From NCBI GenBank assembly GCA_043228905.1, contig JBHGNT010000014.1, positions 8,618,001 to 8,682,000 of the forward strand: a DNA stretch of 64,000 nucleotides, written 5' to 3'. The notes below the pieces were generated by a model. That model saw only the letters and a program-made list of their open reading frames with translations. It had not been told where the DNA came from and did not search any database. Below are positions 53,801 to 62,828 of the stretch, in pieces (within the stretch, counting starts at the first letter, position 1; every line of letters begins with the position of its first letter). Source of the stretch: Azolla caroliniana. Lineage: Eukaryota > Polypodiophyta. The translations under genes were made by a program, and so were the position numbers.

Positions 53801-56800
53801 TATTGATGTGAGATACCACTTCATTAGAGACGTGCTAGAGGATTGCCTAATCACTTTGATTAAGGTCAATACTTCATAGAATCCCGCAGATGCTCTCACA
53901 AAGTGTCTACCCAAGGCACAACAACTATATATACAAATGGTCGGAGTTACTTAGCTTAAAGGAGCCTCCTTGGTCCTTTTAAGTGGGAGGTTATTGGGGA
54001 TAAAGGCCCCAAGGAATTTTCTTTTTTTGTATATTTTGACCCTTCCCATGTGAAAACTCTGTTTGAGAGCTTTCTAAACATATTTTTGGCCCCAAATTTG
54101 GGGGTTATAACCATTCACATTATCTTTATAACATTTGGTCATTGGCCATGTGTGTGCTCAAATGACCTAAAAGTCACTTATCAATAAGAATTGGTCCCAA
54201 ATCTCTCATAATGAGATAGGGACTTTTATCGGCTAGGATGTTCGCTCCATTTTTCTACGTAGTTTTTCTTTTATTTTGATTTGTTCTCAAAGACGAGAAA
54301 ACACTCAAGATGTAATCTCTTATTTGGTCTTATAGGCCATTTTGGCCTCTTAAAAGACGTTAATATATCTTTCTTTCTTTCTTTCTCCTTACATAGTAGC
54401 CCACTCCCTTGGTGTTTTGGAGCAACCAACCAACCACGCCATCACATCTCTTTCACAGTCCTCATGCTACAAGCCATTCAAGGGGCTACGCAAGTGGGTG
54501 GGGTCTTGACAAGGACATTGCAAAGGGATTACTATAGATGAATAATATTTTTTTTTTGCACATATAGACCATGGCCTTGTGGACTCAAGCTCACCACCCT
54601 TTGGAGATCTTTCCACTTTAGATTGACCCATGCTGGAAATGTTTTAAAGGCAGAAATTGCAATCTTAACGATCTCATAATGTAGATAACAAGATTCTTTA
54701 GTTACATTTGTTTAAGTTTGTTGCTCTCAAAAACAACACAACATTTTGGGATGTAATCTCTTGTTTGGTCTTATAGGCCATTTTTGCCTTTCAAAAGATG
54801 TTAATATATCTTCCTGCTTTTTAGTGTTGGGGGCATGCAATTTAGCTTCTCGGAAGATCAATGGAATAAATACTTTTCTCAAGTAGCATTGATATGTCTA
54901 TATAATATTACAATGAATTTTACTGAAGTTATCTCATGTAGATCCATAGTTTCCAGTGTGTTAGAAGAATTATCTGCAGTATATCTTATCTTGCAATGAT
55001 CTGTGGTGGCAGGTACCATATTGGCCTACGTTATACTGGTGGTGCTCGTATGCTTTTGTATTTGAAGTTAAAAGCTGGTTTTATCCCAATAATCGTACCC
55101 GTTGTTGTCCGGGGTCTAGATGTTGATGGAGAATTGTGGTTAAAGTTGCGTCTTGTACCATCTGTACCTTGGGTAGGAGCTGCAACATGGGCCTTTGTGT
55201 CATTGCCCCGGATTAAGCTGAATCTGTCTCCTTTTCGCTTCTTTAATCTCATGGGTATGCATGATAAGGCCATAAATGCAACTTTCTAAAGACTCATTTT
55301 AGTTTTCAAGGGTTTCTAATATAGATTCTTTTATGTTTGTTGGGCTCTGCAGCAATCCCCTTCCTTTCAGTGTAAGTTCCTTCTCATTCATATGCTTTCT
55401 ATAATTGCCTTTACTGGAAGCTAGTGCCTGTATTATTATTTTATGGTAGTATTATTTTCTCTTCAGGTTTCTGACTAATCTCTTAACTCAAGATCTTCCT
55501 CAACTCTTTGTTCGACCAAAGAAGAATGTGATAAACTTCTTGAAAGGTGGTGTTGCTGGCCCTGTTCCAAAAGATTTCAGAGGTGCCACACTAGACAGAT
55601 TTTCAGGAGAACTTTCAGTAACACTCGTTGATGCAAGGAATCTCAATTGTGTTCCTTATGGTAAATATTTTTCTTTTATATACTGTACAATGTTTCAGTG
55701 ATGATTTCAAACGCATCATTTATAACACCAATTTGAGAAGTATGCAAATAAGAAGTTTACTTCAGTTTACAGAGATTGGCAAGTTTAATACTATTCCGAG
55801 TATCTACTTGTTTCTATTTGGTGTCATTTGAATGACGATTTATAAATTCATGAGCTTTTGAGAGGAGCTTAAGAAAGTGACATGTCCTTTGTTTTCTTCT
55901 CTAAAAATAGATCATTTTAAAATTGGAGGCTTCAACGTTCCAAGTTCCTATCTGTAGAAATAAAAAACTATATCTGTATTACAAAGCATTCATTCTTATT
56001 ACCAGGAAAAAACACGGTTTTGTTTCTTCAAGTTTACTGTGAAGATTATTTTCTAGATCATCTCTCCATCTTCTAAGTATGTCCTTTCCATTGAAAAATT
56101 CAGCATTTTAGATTTTGGGATGGTCTATTAAGATCTTTAACTACTGTTTATTTAGATGCAAGGTTCTTATGAGATAGCAGGTTCAGATGTAATTTCTATT
56201 TTATTTTACTTTAAGCAGTGATCCCAGAAAAAGAAAAAATATACAAGTTGCTGCACAATTTCTAGTAGCTCATTATGATAATCTGGAATACCCATGTTCT
56301 TGGTGTGAGTAGCAGCAGGCTACATCAGAAACTTCAAGATTGAGCTATATATTTCATGAAGAGTTAGTGGGATACATCCACTGTTTCTTCAAGGTTGGCT
56401 GAGGAAAGAAGGTAGATTTTCTTCAAATTTTGGGGTCATTATTGCCTGTTCTTTGGTGACATTGCGTGGAGATATGCACCTGTGTTTTTCTTTTTCATGG
56501 TCCTCTGAGGATAGAGCCAATATTCTTGGTTACGTCACTTCTATTTACCATTCTCTGTACTTCCCTCAGAATGAAGCCACATGGCAATTCTAAAGGTATT
56601 TGTATAGGTGATGTATTGCTTGTTCTCTTAGGAAAGAAAAAAATACATGTAGGAAAGAAATTTGTGTTACATGATAACTGTAAAGCATATCGGATGAAAG
56701 GAGTTGATCAACCCAGACAAACAAACCAGATGTAGATTGAAGAAAAAGAACTATACTAAGATATTTTTTAGGCCAAAATGGTTTATAAAACCGAACAAGA

Positions 56801-59800
56801 TATTACATCTTACAATGTCTTCTCATCTTTGAGAACAAAAAACAAAAATAAATATAACTAAACATGTGGTGCTAAGAACTTGAGGTTATATATAGATGGT
56901 CACAAAAGAATCGAAAGACTTAAATGCAGGAAAGGCTTCATCATTGCTTTTCACCAAATCGACCCAAATTCTCCTTGAACAATTTAACATAAGAAATAAA
57001 TCTAAAGTTCCCCCATGGATTTAGTGGGTATGCTACTAATATCAAAAAGTAAGAATCCAAAAGGTTTGCCTTGCAAGACACATGAGAATGGAATTTTTTG
57101 CGTTTTCATATTGAAAATGATTAGAGACACATGAAAATGGAATTTCTCTCTTGTTTTCTTTCATATTGAAAATCATTAGAGTGTGACACCACTCTCATTT
57201 TTAAAGGCTTTGAGCCTTACTAAGAAATACACTTCTTCTTTAGTGTTTTTTTCTTTAAACTCAATGGAATCAATCTATACCTCCATGGTTGCCTTCCAAT
57301 TTGGAGGCTCATAGGCATTTACATTATATTTATAATTATTGGTCATTGGCCGTGTGTGAACATGCCCAAATGACCTAAAAGTCTCTGGGCTTATCAATCA
57401 GAATTGGTCCCAAATCTCTCATAATGAGATAGGGACTTTTAGTGGCTAGGGTTTTCTCTCCATTTTTCTACAGTCCTTCTCTACTTTCTCTCTCCTCACA
57501 CAGCAGCCCACTCCCTAGGTGTTTTGGAGCAACTGACCACACCATCCTAAGTCATGAAGATGGTTTAGTTTTGAAGATAAGAATTTTAGGGGCTAGGGGT
57601 TTCCCTCCATTTTTCTATACAGTTTTTCTCTACTTTCTCTCTCCTCACACAGCAGCCCACTCCCTAGGTATTTTGGAGCAACTGACCATGCCTTGCCAAG
57701 TCTTTTCTTATTGATGAAGCGGGACGGGCTACCGAAATTGATCCTTTCAAAAGGTTGTGTAATCAAATATTCTAATCTTCCACACACCAAAGCTTGTACC
57801 ATCAAATATTCTCATATTATAGCATTGGCCAGTTTTAGCCAAAATTAGTCTCTGAAAGACTATTAATTTCTTAGATTAAATTTTAGAAATCTAAATTTTA
57901 ATGATAGCTACGAGAACATGCTACTGTGTAAAATAACCTTCTGGAAGTGTCCTACACACATAGGGGTATATGTTGAACAATTTTGGACTGAATCGCATAT
58001 AGGGCTATAACTTTGGTTACTTGCACTAATACTTGCAAACAGCCGGTATTGTGGGTTTTGTCTTGTATTGGACCTGTTCATGATCAATCTTCTCTAGGAA
58101 ACTTAAAATGCTTGGAGAACTGTATCACCTGCAACACTCTTTTGTTTGCATCACTTTTGTCCCAAGAAATAAAACCTTGACTTGACACAAATTTAAAAGA
58201 GACCAAGAGGTTGGTTTTTGTATCACCTGTGTAGTGGTGGACTTGGAAATGGAGTGGTTTGAGGGAGAGAATTAGTTGCGGTGCAGAGAAAAACACAGGA
58301 AAAGAGGGAGGAGATGCACGTATGTTTGTTTACAGACCCTCTAATAATATATTTGTATCATAAATCAATATCAAAGGTATAGATCATAAATCCATCGGCA
58401 AATCTATGTAAACATAGGGATTGATTTTGAGGTCTCTTTTTGATTCATGACATCCTGGGGTTGATTGATGTGCTTTCTATATCCAATTTGATGTTATCAA
58501 TTTGGATCACCTATCCAAAAGGTTAGGTGGTTGATCAGAAGGTCTGTGTCTGTCCCATGCTGTCTGCAAATAAAATATGACTTATTATTAGGGTATCCCA
58601 ATATGGGAAAAAATGAGAAAGGGTGTGACAGTTTCACACTTAAAATTGCTTCAAATTTTGAAACAGCAAGTGGAGGGTTCGAGTTGGTGCAAATTCGAAA
58701 TTTGGGAAAATTCACAAACATAGAGGGATTAATTGGGCTGGGTTTCAAATCTGTTATGTCAAGACACATAACTGTGGCCAATATCTACTATATTGAACAT
58801 TCTGCTATTAAATGAGTGATTTTTTATTTTTCTTAAACTTGTTTTGCACAAGTTAATGTTTTATTGAAAAAGAAAAGGACCAAAAGAGATCTCAAAAATT
58901 AGATAAACTCCTGATTGATTTAGTGTATATAATTTTTAATATAAACAGGAAAAACAGATCCATATGTTGTTCTTGTTCTCGGCGATCAAGTGATCAAAAG
59001 CAAACGAAATAGTCAGACATCTGTCATTGGCCCTCCTGGAAGTCCAATCTGGAATCAGGTAATAATTTCCTGTATAATAAAGAATGTTTCTCCCCAAGTT
59101 TTTTTGACATATTAATTGACAATAACTGTGCGGATCATGCTTGAGTTTTTAGGATTTCCGGCTACTTGTTGTAGATTCTAAGACTCAACGACTAGCTGTT
59201 CAGGTTCGGGACTATTTTGGGTTAACAACAGTAACCCTAGGTGTTGGAGAGGTAATGTGGATCGATCTACTTGGGCAATGCTATGCTACTTAAAAAATCC
59301 TCAGTATTTCCATTTGGTTTATTAGGTAGACCTCAGTGCTCTTCCAGACACAGTTCCAGCCGATAGAGTAGTCAGGCTGACAGGTGGTTGGGGTCTGTTT
59401 GGGAAGCGTTTTGCTGGTGAGGTGGTGTTACGACTTACATACACACCTTACATAGAAGATGAGGAAGATGAAGTTCCAGATTTGAATGGTTACGCGCCAG
59501 GGACTGAGGAGAATTCAAATGATGTGCCTTTATTCAATGGAGGGGACAGTTATTTGATTGATATGTTTGAAGCAGTTATTGCTGAACTTAACAATGAAGG
59601 TTTAGAATCTGGAGATAATAACAAGGAAAGCATATTAAAAGACGATAAAATCCTTGGATTCAACAGCAACAATGATAACAAAAACTCAGCTTCTAATGAA
59701 GCACAAACTGCAGATAGAAGTAAGCAGCGTGCTGTTTTGGTTCATGTTAAATTAGTTGAGATATATTCAAAAACAGCCACAGATTTAACCAACTTTTGCA

Positions 59801-59907
59801 TGTTCGCTCCCTCTACAGGAACAACACTGGTATGGCTTGGGTTGGTGACTGGACTGGTTATATTGGTGGATATTAGCTTAAATTTCTCAAATCTTCTGAA
59901 CCCATGA
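37934..59907 (+). CDS. SMP-C2 membrane-contact lipid-transfer protein (NTMC2T5-like), 7 exons
   Basis: Exons 37934-38817, 55013-55254, 55353-55371, 55467-55660, 58949-59058, 59153-59251, 59326-59907; all introns GT-AG; 2,130 nt, 709 residues. Layout: Ser/Thr-rich N terminus (1-155) that might be a targeting sequence, TM helix about 159-177, SMP domain about 222-410 (VEWVNMVLGKLW, QPLIDNLQKPSYV, LPRIKLNLSPFRFFNLM), C2 domain about 428-560 with LVDARNL, GKTDPYVVL, WNQDF and GGWGLFGK, acidic tail, and a second hydrophobic helix near 685-705. SMP domains move lipids between apposed membranes and the C2 binds phospholipid, often with calcium. Order TM-SMP-C2 and sequence resemble plant NTMC2T5 proteins, reported at chloroplasts; that name is from memory. 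Every exon join keeps the frame and the conserved motifs, so the gene looks functional despite a 16.2-kb intron. Confidence 0.9.
39400..39712 (-). repeat. Copia F LTR 1 (3' LTR, minus)
   Basis: 313 bp, minus TGTTGGGATAAAGG...CCCTTACA. Holds the perfect inverted repeat GGCCAAGTTCA-CAC-TGAACTTGGCC as two 11-bp arms at 39587-39597 and 39601-39611. Preceded on minus by PPT AAAGGTGGAGG. Confidence 0.93.
39713..40027 (-). pseudogene. Copia F RNase H C-terminal end (minus)
   Basis: Reads KEAIWLARLCSEFGL, ARTKHIDVQYHFIREVL and so on, ending near the PPT. It breaks off at about 40027 next to the oppositely oriented segment. Confidence 0.85.
40028..42080 (+). pseudogene. Copia F inverted segment: integrase end, RT, RNase H (plus)
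   Basis: Begins in the integrase tail (SLKGD, then EEVWFGKPASYDHLRVFGCEAF), RT with KARLVAKGYAQTKG, HTAFLHGD and LVQYVHDM (His replaces Asp in the YVDD motif, so inactive), then RNase H with STTEAEYISVTE and ARTKHIDVRYHFIREV. Stops and frameshifts near 40335, 41080, 41447 and 41803. Its 5' boundary matches exactly where the minus-strand integrase stops at 42424, showing the two were once joined. Confidence 0.85.
42109..42420 (+). repeat. Copia F LTR 2 (plus orientation)
   Basis: 312 bp; starts TGTTGGGG after a PPT-like AAGTGGGATG and ends CCTAACCCTTA, lacking the final CA of the other copies. Perfect 11-bp palindrome arms at 42211-42221 and 42225-42235. Directly abuts the minus-strand integrase. 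Confidence 0.9.
42421..43847 (-). pseudogene. Copia F protease-integrase and knuckle region (minus)
   Basis: 353-codon open stretch (to 43479): protease TWIVDSGASFHVT, integrase HHCC (WRKRLGHMS ... CNECQYGKK), and core HSDVC, CTDNGGEY, NGVAERYNK with D, D and E present, ending at CNKSL where the inversion starts. Upstream (43560-43847) is a CCHC knuckle region (CGRKGHKKPDC) with a stop where the first Cys should be. Confidence 0.88.
43848..43855. repeat. TSD of MITE 1, left (TTGGCTGA)
   Basis: TTGGCTGA also follows the element at 44616-44623. Eight bp is typical of hAT. Confidence 0.9.
43856..44615. mobile_element. MITE 1, hAT-like, 760 bp
   Basis: Termini TAGCAATGAGCGCGG and, reversed, TAGCAATGGGCACGG; 8-bp TSD. 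No ORF for a transposase. Sub-terminal regions are rich in AACCGAACC-type repeats, and the middle holds four copies of a 63-bp unit (44140-44390). It interrupts the gag of Copia F. Confidence 0.88.
44140..44390. repeat. 63-bp tandem repeat inside MITE 1
   Basis: TTAAGTTAAATTTAATAAAT recurs with a period of 63 bp (starts 44151, 44214, 44277, 44340). A/T-rich, non-coding. Confidence 0.92.
44624..45199 (-). pseudogene. Copia F gag (minus), broken
   Basis: ATG at 45199 (MASSSSDVKNLF), frameshift near 45155, then about 100 codons of Copia gag (WKEKMQGILF, ASEIWAKLKATYENNT, LMRKVVGMQL). Cut by MITE 1 at the left. Confidence 0.82.
45291..45604 (-). repeat. Copia F LTR 3 (5' LTR, minus)
   Basis: 314 bp, same ends as LTR 1; the palindrome has one mismatch. 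Next to the imperfect initiator-Met PBS. Confidence 0.93.
45820..46148 (+). pseudogene. Copia E RT fragment, left part
   Basis: Decayed RT/RNase H junction (YMSACGSLMYAMVATR, VVGRFMANL). Continues at 53407 after Copia D is removed, with TSD GTTAG/GATAG (one mismatch). Confidence 0.8.
46149..46814 (+). repeat. 5' LTR of Copia D, split by a LINE fragment
   Basis: TGTTGGGAATAAAG...GCCTTCA. Without the LINE fragment (about 46296-46738) it matches the 219-bp 3' LTR. Contains ACGAGTG/CACTCGT inverted arms and TGTATATACAT. Confidence 0.9.
46296..46738 (+). mobile_element. LINE fragment (a), 5'-truncated, in Copia D LTR
   Basis: Matches the 3' end of the LINE at 47826-50295 (reverse complement): the coding end (SKPGHNKGVTIDRAMAICRA-like), then CTTATAGGCCATTTTGGCC, ending GTTAATATATC and (TTTC)n. 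Same 3' tail as the other copies. Confidence 0.85.
47066..47825 (+). CDS. Copia D gag, cut by a LINE
   Basis: About 253 codons from ATG 47066, MTSNSDSSHLMHIKKLEG, gag motifs WTRLEELYAQKTAASK and LMDLRMTEG, knuckle CHHCGKKGHFKRDC at 47753-47794. Ends in a Lys-rich stretch, where a LINE inserted into an A/G-rich target. The frame resumes at about 50296 in the protease-integrase. Confidence 0.88.
47826..50295 (-). mobile_element. LINE (b), RT-bearing, 5'-truncated
   Basis: Non-LTR retrotransposon on minus, inserted in Copia D at an AAGAAAG-rich site. 3' end ATTAATATATC-like followed by (TTTC)n on the coding strand rather than poly(A), with the AGGCCATTTTGGCCT hairpin-like motif just upstream. 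The 5' end, near 50230-50295, carries two copies of a 26-bp segment (period 30 bp). No endonuclease domain remains. Confidence 0.9.
48020..50287 (-). pseudogene. LINE (b) reverse transcriptase ORF, one stop
   Basis: About 755 codons, broken only by TAA near 49403-49405. RT motifs: FVDFRKAFDTMPHARL, GKQGCPLSPTLFGLYIDE, LYVDDIVLISDSPEG and MNKTKVMVFN, then a thumb and C-terminal region with C-x2-C...H...C (CQLCHQGVESEEHYVCHC). The style recalls CR1/Jockey- or RTE-like LINEs rather than plant L1; clade not certain. No endonuclease domain is present, so the copy is truncated. Confidence 0.88.
50296..53187 (+). pseudogene. Copia D pol (protease, integrase, RT), four nonsense codons
   Basis: One frame throughout: protease TWILDSGASFHVT, integrase HHCC (WHGRLGHMSE ... 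CDHCIYGKH), HSDVC, CSDNGGEY, NGVAERMNQ, then RT with LYVDDMLIAG. Stops: TAG 51540-51542 (relatives Trp), TAG 52479-52481 (Gln), TGA 52872-52874 (Arg), TAG near 52911. No frameshift. RNase H after NWEAVKG is missing; the PPT follows at once. Confidence 0.9.
53188..53406 (+). repeat. 3' LTR of Copia D
   Basis: 219 bp, TGTTGGGAATAAAG...GCCTTCA, followed by TSD GATAG. Confidence 0.92.
53407..53991 (+). pseudogene. Copia E RNase H, right part
   Basis: Continues Copia E after D: RAHWEA-like, then decayed RNase H (STSDYVNTLAG, EASEEAIWLAR, HAHRKHIDVRYHFIRDVLED), ending at PPT AAGTGGGAGG. Many stops and frameshifts: older than F and D. Confidence 0.82.
53992..54490 (+). repeat. Copia E 3' LTR fragment, split by LINE (c)
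   Basis: Starts TATTGGGGATAAAGG, the F/D-type LTR start with a mutated TG. Contains a segment (AATTGGTCCCAAATCTCTCA, GTGTTTTGGAGCAAC) that recurs in intron 4 at 57295-57545. The right end is not defined. Confidence 0.65.
54270..54390 (+). mobile_element. LINE fragment (c)
   Basis: TTTGATTTGTTCTCAAAGAC through AGGCCATTTTGGCCTC to GTTAATATATC(TTTC)n, matching the 3' end of LINE (b). Very short 5'-truncated copy. Confidence 0.85.
54500..54822 (+). mobile_element. LINE fragment (d), diverged
   Basis: Old copy of the same LINE 3' region (GATCTTTCCACTTTAGATTG, then GTCTTATAGGCCATTTTTG, GTTAATATATC). More diverged than (a) and (c). Confidence 0.7.
55353..55371 (+). other. Microexon 3 of the SMP/C2 gene (19 nt)
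   Basis: Between acceptor TCTGCAG and donor GTAAGT. Encodes part of AIPFLSV; without it NLM cannot join to FLTNLL in frame. Flanking introns are 98 and 95 bp. Confidence 0.88.
56745..56860 (-). mobile_element. LINE fragment (e), minus
   Basis: AGGCCAAAATGGTTTATAAA and TCATCTTTGAGAACAAA match the reverse complement of the LINE 3' end. Confidence 0.65.
56920..57065 (-). pseudogene. Copia integrase scrap (minus)
   Basis: Matches Copia F at 42700-42840 (for example CTTCATC...CCCAAATT and GGATTTAGTGGG) with many changes; no open frame. Confidence 0.65.
57295..57700 (+). repeat. Copia E-type LTR fragment with a 168-bp partial duplication
   Basis: 57295-57545 matches Copia E's LTR (54090-54480). 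A stretch of about 100 bp, including CCTCACACAGCAGCCCACTC, recurs at about 57430-57535 and 57598-57700. Confidence 0.7.
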
Positions 59908-61959
59908 TATGCGCTCAGTATGGTTTTTAATGTAATTATGAATTCATGAGAAATTTCTTTGTAAAATGGAGAACCAATCTTAGAATCTAGTACACAGGAA
60001 TTTCAAAAAATCATATCTAATCTACCCGTATGCATGCCTTTGTTTTTAGTACATTGAGGAAATGTAGGTCACACATCCTCTCTTGCTGCCCAATATTTAG
60101 CAATTTGTAGTCTATTTTGATGTGAGTGTATATTTGAATGGATGGCACATCTCCATCTCCTAGGCATGGGTGCTGAATGTGAGGTTGGAGCTGTCATTAA
60201 CTTTATTGAATGTGAATTCAGTTGCAATAATACTAAAACTCATATTTCTCATCTTGCTATTGCCAACAATGTGCCCAAATATTGAACATGCCATTAGCAA
60301 ATCATGAAAGGTATAAGCGGAGGAAACATCAGCGGTTAGAAGGATTGATTTCTCATGATCTTTTTATGCATGCTGAAGTACACTATTGTCTCATGATCTT
60401 TTAATTCATACTCAGAAGTACACTATTGTTACTATCATATCTTGTATGTATGAACTACTTTCACCATCGTCTATCGATGAAGTATTCTCAATAATGCTAC
60501 CATTTATTTTCCCCCATACTTAAGCTCTTCACCTTTCTTTAGGTACATTTCTCTAAGTGAAACCAAGATAAAGGGGGTTAATTTTAGGTGGGCAGGCATT
60601 ATGGACATTAGATGATTTAAGAACAATAGAGAAGATTTGAAGATTGAGACAAGGAGATTGCTATGTCTTGGCTTATCCAGCTGATTTTTGCTTGTTTGCA
60701 TATGATATTCCTTGGGATGAAGATGATTAATGGATCAATGTCGTCATGGGCTACACAATGATGTGGAGGATTTGCTCCTGATTACTTTCCATAAAGATCG
60801 AAAATCATTGATGGAGGCCATAAGTCATGCATTACAAGGTGATAATCAACAATTTGAGGGATGTTCTGAACGAAAAAAAACTACTCAATTATGGAGCAAA
60901 ATCATGTATGGGTGGTAGTAGACCCACCTTCCCCACTCAAGCACTTGATATAGTTATGAAAGGTGGCCCCACTCCAATGGAGATTGATGTCGCACATCAT
61001 TGACATCGTTGAGGTTTATTGATTTAAGTTGAAACGCAGTGATGTTAAGCAAACCTTAACACCTATATTATGGTGGTAAGTAGAAATAAATGCAATCAAT
61101 GTCTTTCCTTTCCTTTTTCTATTGAACCCTTATTGATTAATTATAGATCCAACGATAAGATAAAGAATTTTCTTGAGATGTTGGGTCAATTTCTCTATAT
61201 ATCCAACCTTTCCTCATGTCATATCCACCCCAAAGAAGATTTCTCAAGAAAAAGGTAGTAGCAGTTGCAACGAGAGTATCTAGTAGCGCAAATGTTGCCA
61301 TCAATTTGTAGAGTTGCACCTATGCCTGACCGTACATGTGGAACTTTATGTCTCACAATCATTTGATCTCAGTCAAGATCTACGTCTCATTGATAGGGAA
61401 AATCTTATACAATTCCGTATATCGCGCCACATGGAACAAATAGAAAGAAACTTAATGGTTTGTCACGATCTCTACTCACAAGTGAAAAACCAACCAGACT
61501 TGGCACACCTAATCCATCTAATATTATTGGGTGTTAGTGCTTCAATACGATATTTTAACTATGGGCTAGAGAGGTTTTGTTTGAAGGAGTTGCACATTAT
61601 ATAACGATTGATGTTATACTATTATTGGGGTTGCTTATGTGTGATACCAGGAGGAAAAACAATTTAAAAATCCCTATAGAATCCAAAGTATCGAGCATCC
61701 GGTTTAGTAAGAGCCCATCGCAAGCGTTGTCACATGTAGTGGTTCCCATACCCATGCCTTGACGTTACATAGTTTGTCTCATTGACCATTTATGCATAGG
61801 GATCTATTAACCTAACCTAGACAACAAATTAATCAAGTGCTAAACTTGATCTTGATTCTCCAAATACACCTATAGCCACCCTAGTAACCCTAGTAGCCTT
61901 GCACAACTTAATAGTTTTGAAGTCCTTTGCCAACTAGACAAAGTGTTGGTGTAAGTCCA
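59908..61959. other. Downstream intergenic region
   Basis: 2 kb after the SMP/C2 stop. The 3' UTR and poly(A) site probably lie in the first few hundred bases (A/T-rich, ATGTAATTATGAATT), but no firm signal. The remainder holds only short unsupported ORFs (for example 61314-61604). Confidence 0.5.
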
Positions 61960-62828
61960 ACCAAAATAGGAGCTATTTGGTAGGACAACATAGAATTCTT
62001 AAGAGTCAAAATTAATGGTTTAATAGTAACAAATCAAGTTAGTAGGAATTTGGAGACACAAGTTGAAATTAGTACTATTGGATGTCATCGAAACCTTGCC
62101 TCTACTTTCTTAAATTTAGGAGCCAACTCTTGCTTTATGGACCGAAAATTTGACTTAACAGAAATAGTCCTCTTGAAAAGCCTTCCTAGTCTAGCATATA
62201 TCAGAGTTATAGATGGCTAGCCTATTTCCTTTGGAGACTTAACCGAAAAGTCTAAATTAGTTCACGTAGTTCTTGCGTAATCCCAAAGTTGATTGTAGAA
62301 AAAAAACCAATCCTAGAATCCTAGAAAAACCATACTAACTTCTCTATTGCTTCAAACTCAAGTGTGTCATCAATTTTCAACAATTTCTCCACAAAGGTTA
62401 GATACCTTGCTTTCAACCAAGTACCAAGAACTCAAAGAATTTGATAAGGAAAAGTCTAATATGCTCCCAAAACACCAACCAGGAAAAGATCCCTAATGAA
62501 GTCCAATTTGTAACCTAGTGCCATTAGACCTTAAGGTTCTTCGAGAATATATCAAAGAGAATTTTGAAAAGGTGATTCATTCGACATTCTAGATCTCCTA
62601 TGAGAGTCTTCATCTTCTTTGCTAAGAAGAAAGATGGGTTGCTTTGCTTGGCTGTAGATTATCAAAGCTTAAATGGAGTGATAATTTGAAATGAGTATGC
62701 CTCGTCTCTAATCTCAACCCTATTGGAGCATTTGAGTAGACCTAATTTCTTCCTAAATCTTGATCTTCAAGGTGCTTTTAAGTTGGTTTGGTTTCGCATA
62801 GGTGATGAACAGAAAACCACATTTTGAC
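61960..62828 (+). pseudogene. Ty3 protease-RT fossil (chromovirus-like), left part
   Basis: Decayed pol: protease-like LNLGANSCFMDRKF, then LPKHQPGKDP, LVPLDLKVLREYIKENFEK and AKKKDGLLCLAVDYQSLN, LEHLSRPNFFLNLDLQGAF, IGDEQKTTF. The spacing matches the usual RT start of chromovirus-type Ty3 elements. Interrupted at 62828 by MITE 2. Confidence 0.78.

Larger units (their letters stand above)
38818..55012 (+). other. Intron 1 of the SMP/C2 gene, 16,195 bp
   Basis: Donor GTAAGA at 38818, acceptor GGCAG ending 55012; joins ...NDVQ to YHIGLRY in the SMP domain. Unique-looking sequence at 38818-39399 and 45605-45819 shows no gene. The rest is Copia F, E, D, a LINE family and a MITE, annotated separately. 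Confidence 0.9.
55661..58948 (+). other. Intron 4 of the SMP/C2 gene, 3,288 bp
   Basis: Donor GTAAAT, acceptor AACAG. No gene on either strand. Holds a LINE 3' fragment, a Copia integrase scrap and LTR pieces, listed separately; 55700-56700 and 57800-58940 show nothing recognizable. Confidence 0.88.

Noticed and set aside
58531-58815. 94-codon ORF in intron 4
   Set aside because: No motif, no splice to neighbours in frame, overlapped by an equal ORF on the other strand.
61314-61604. 96-codon ORF downstream of the gene
   Set aside because: No recognizable domain or promoter; in a region of decayed repeats.
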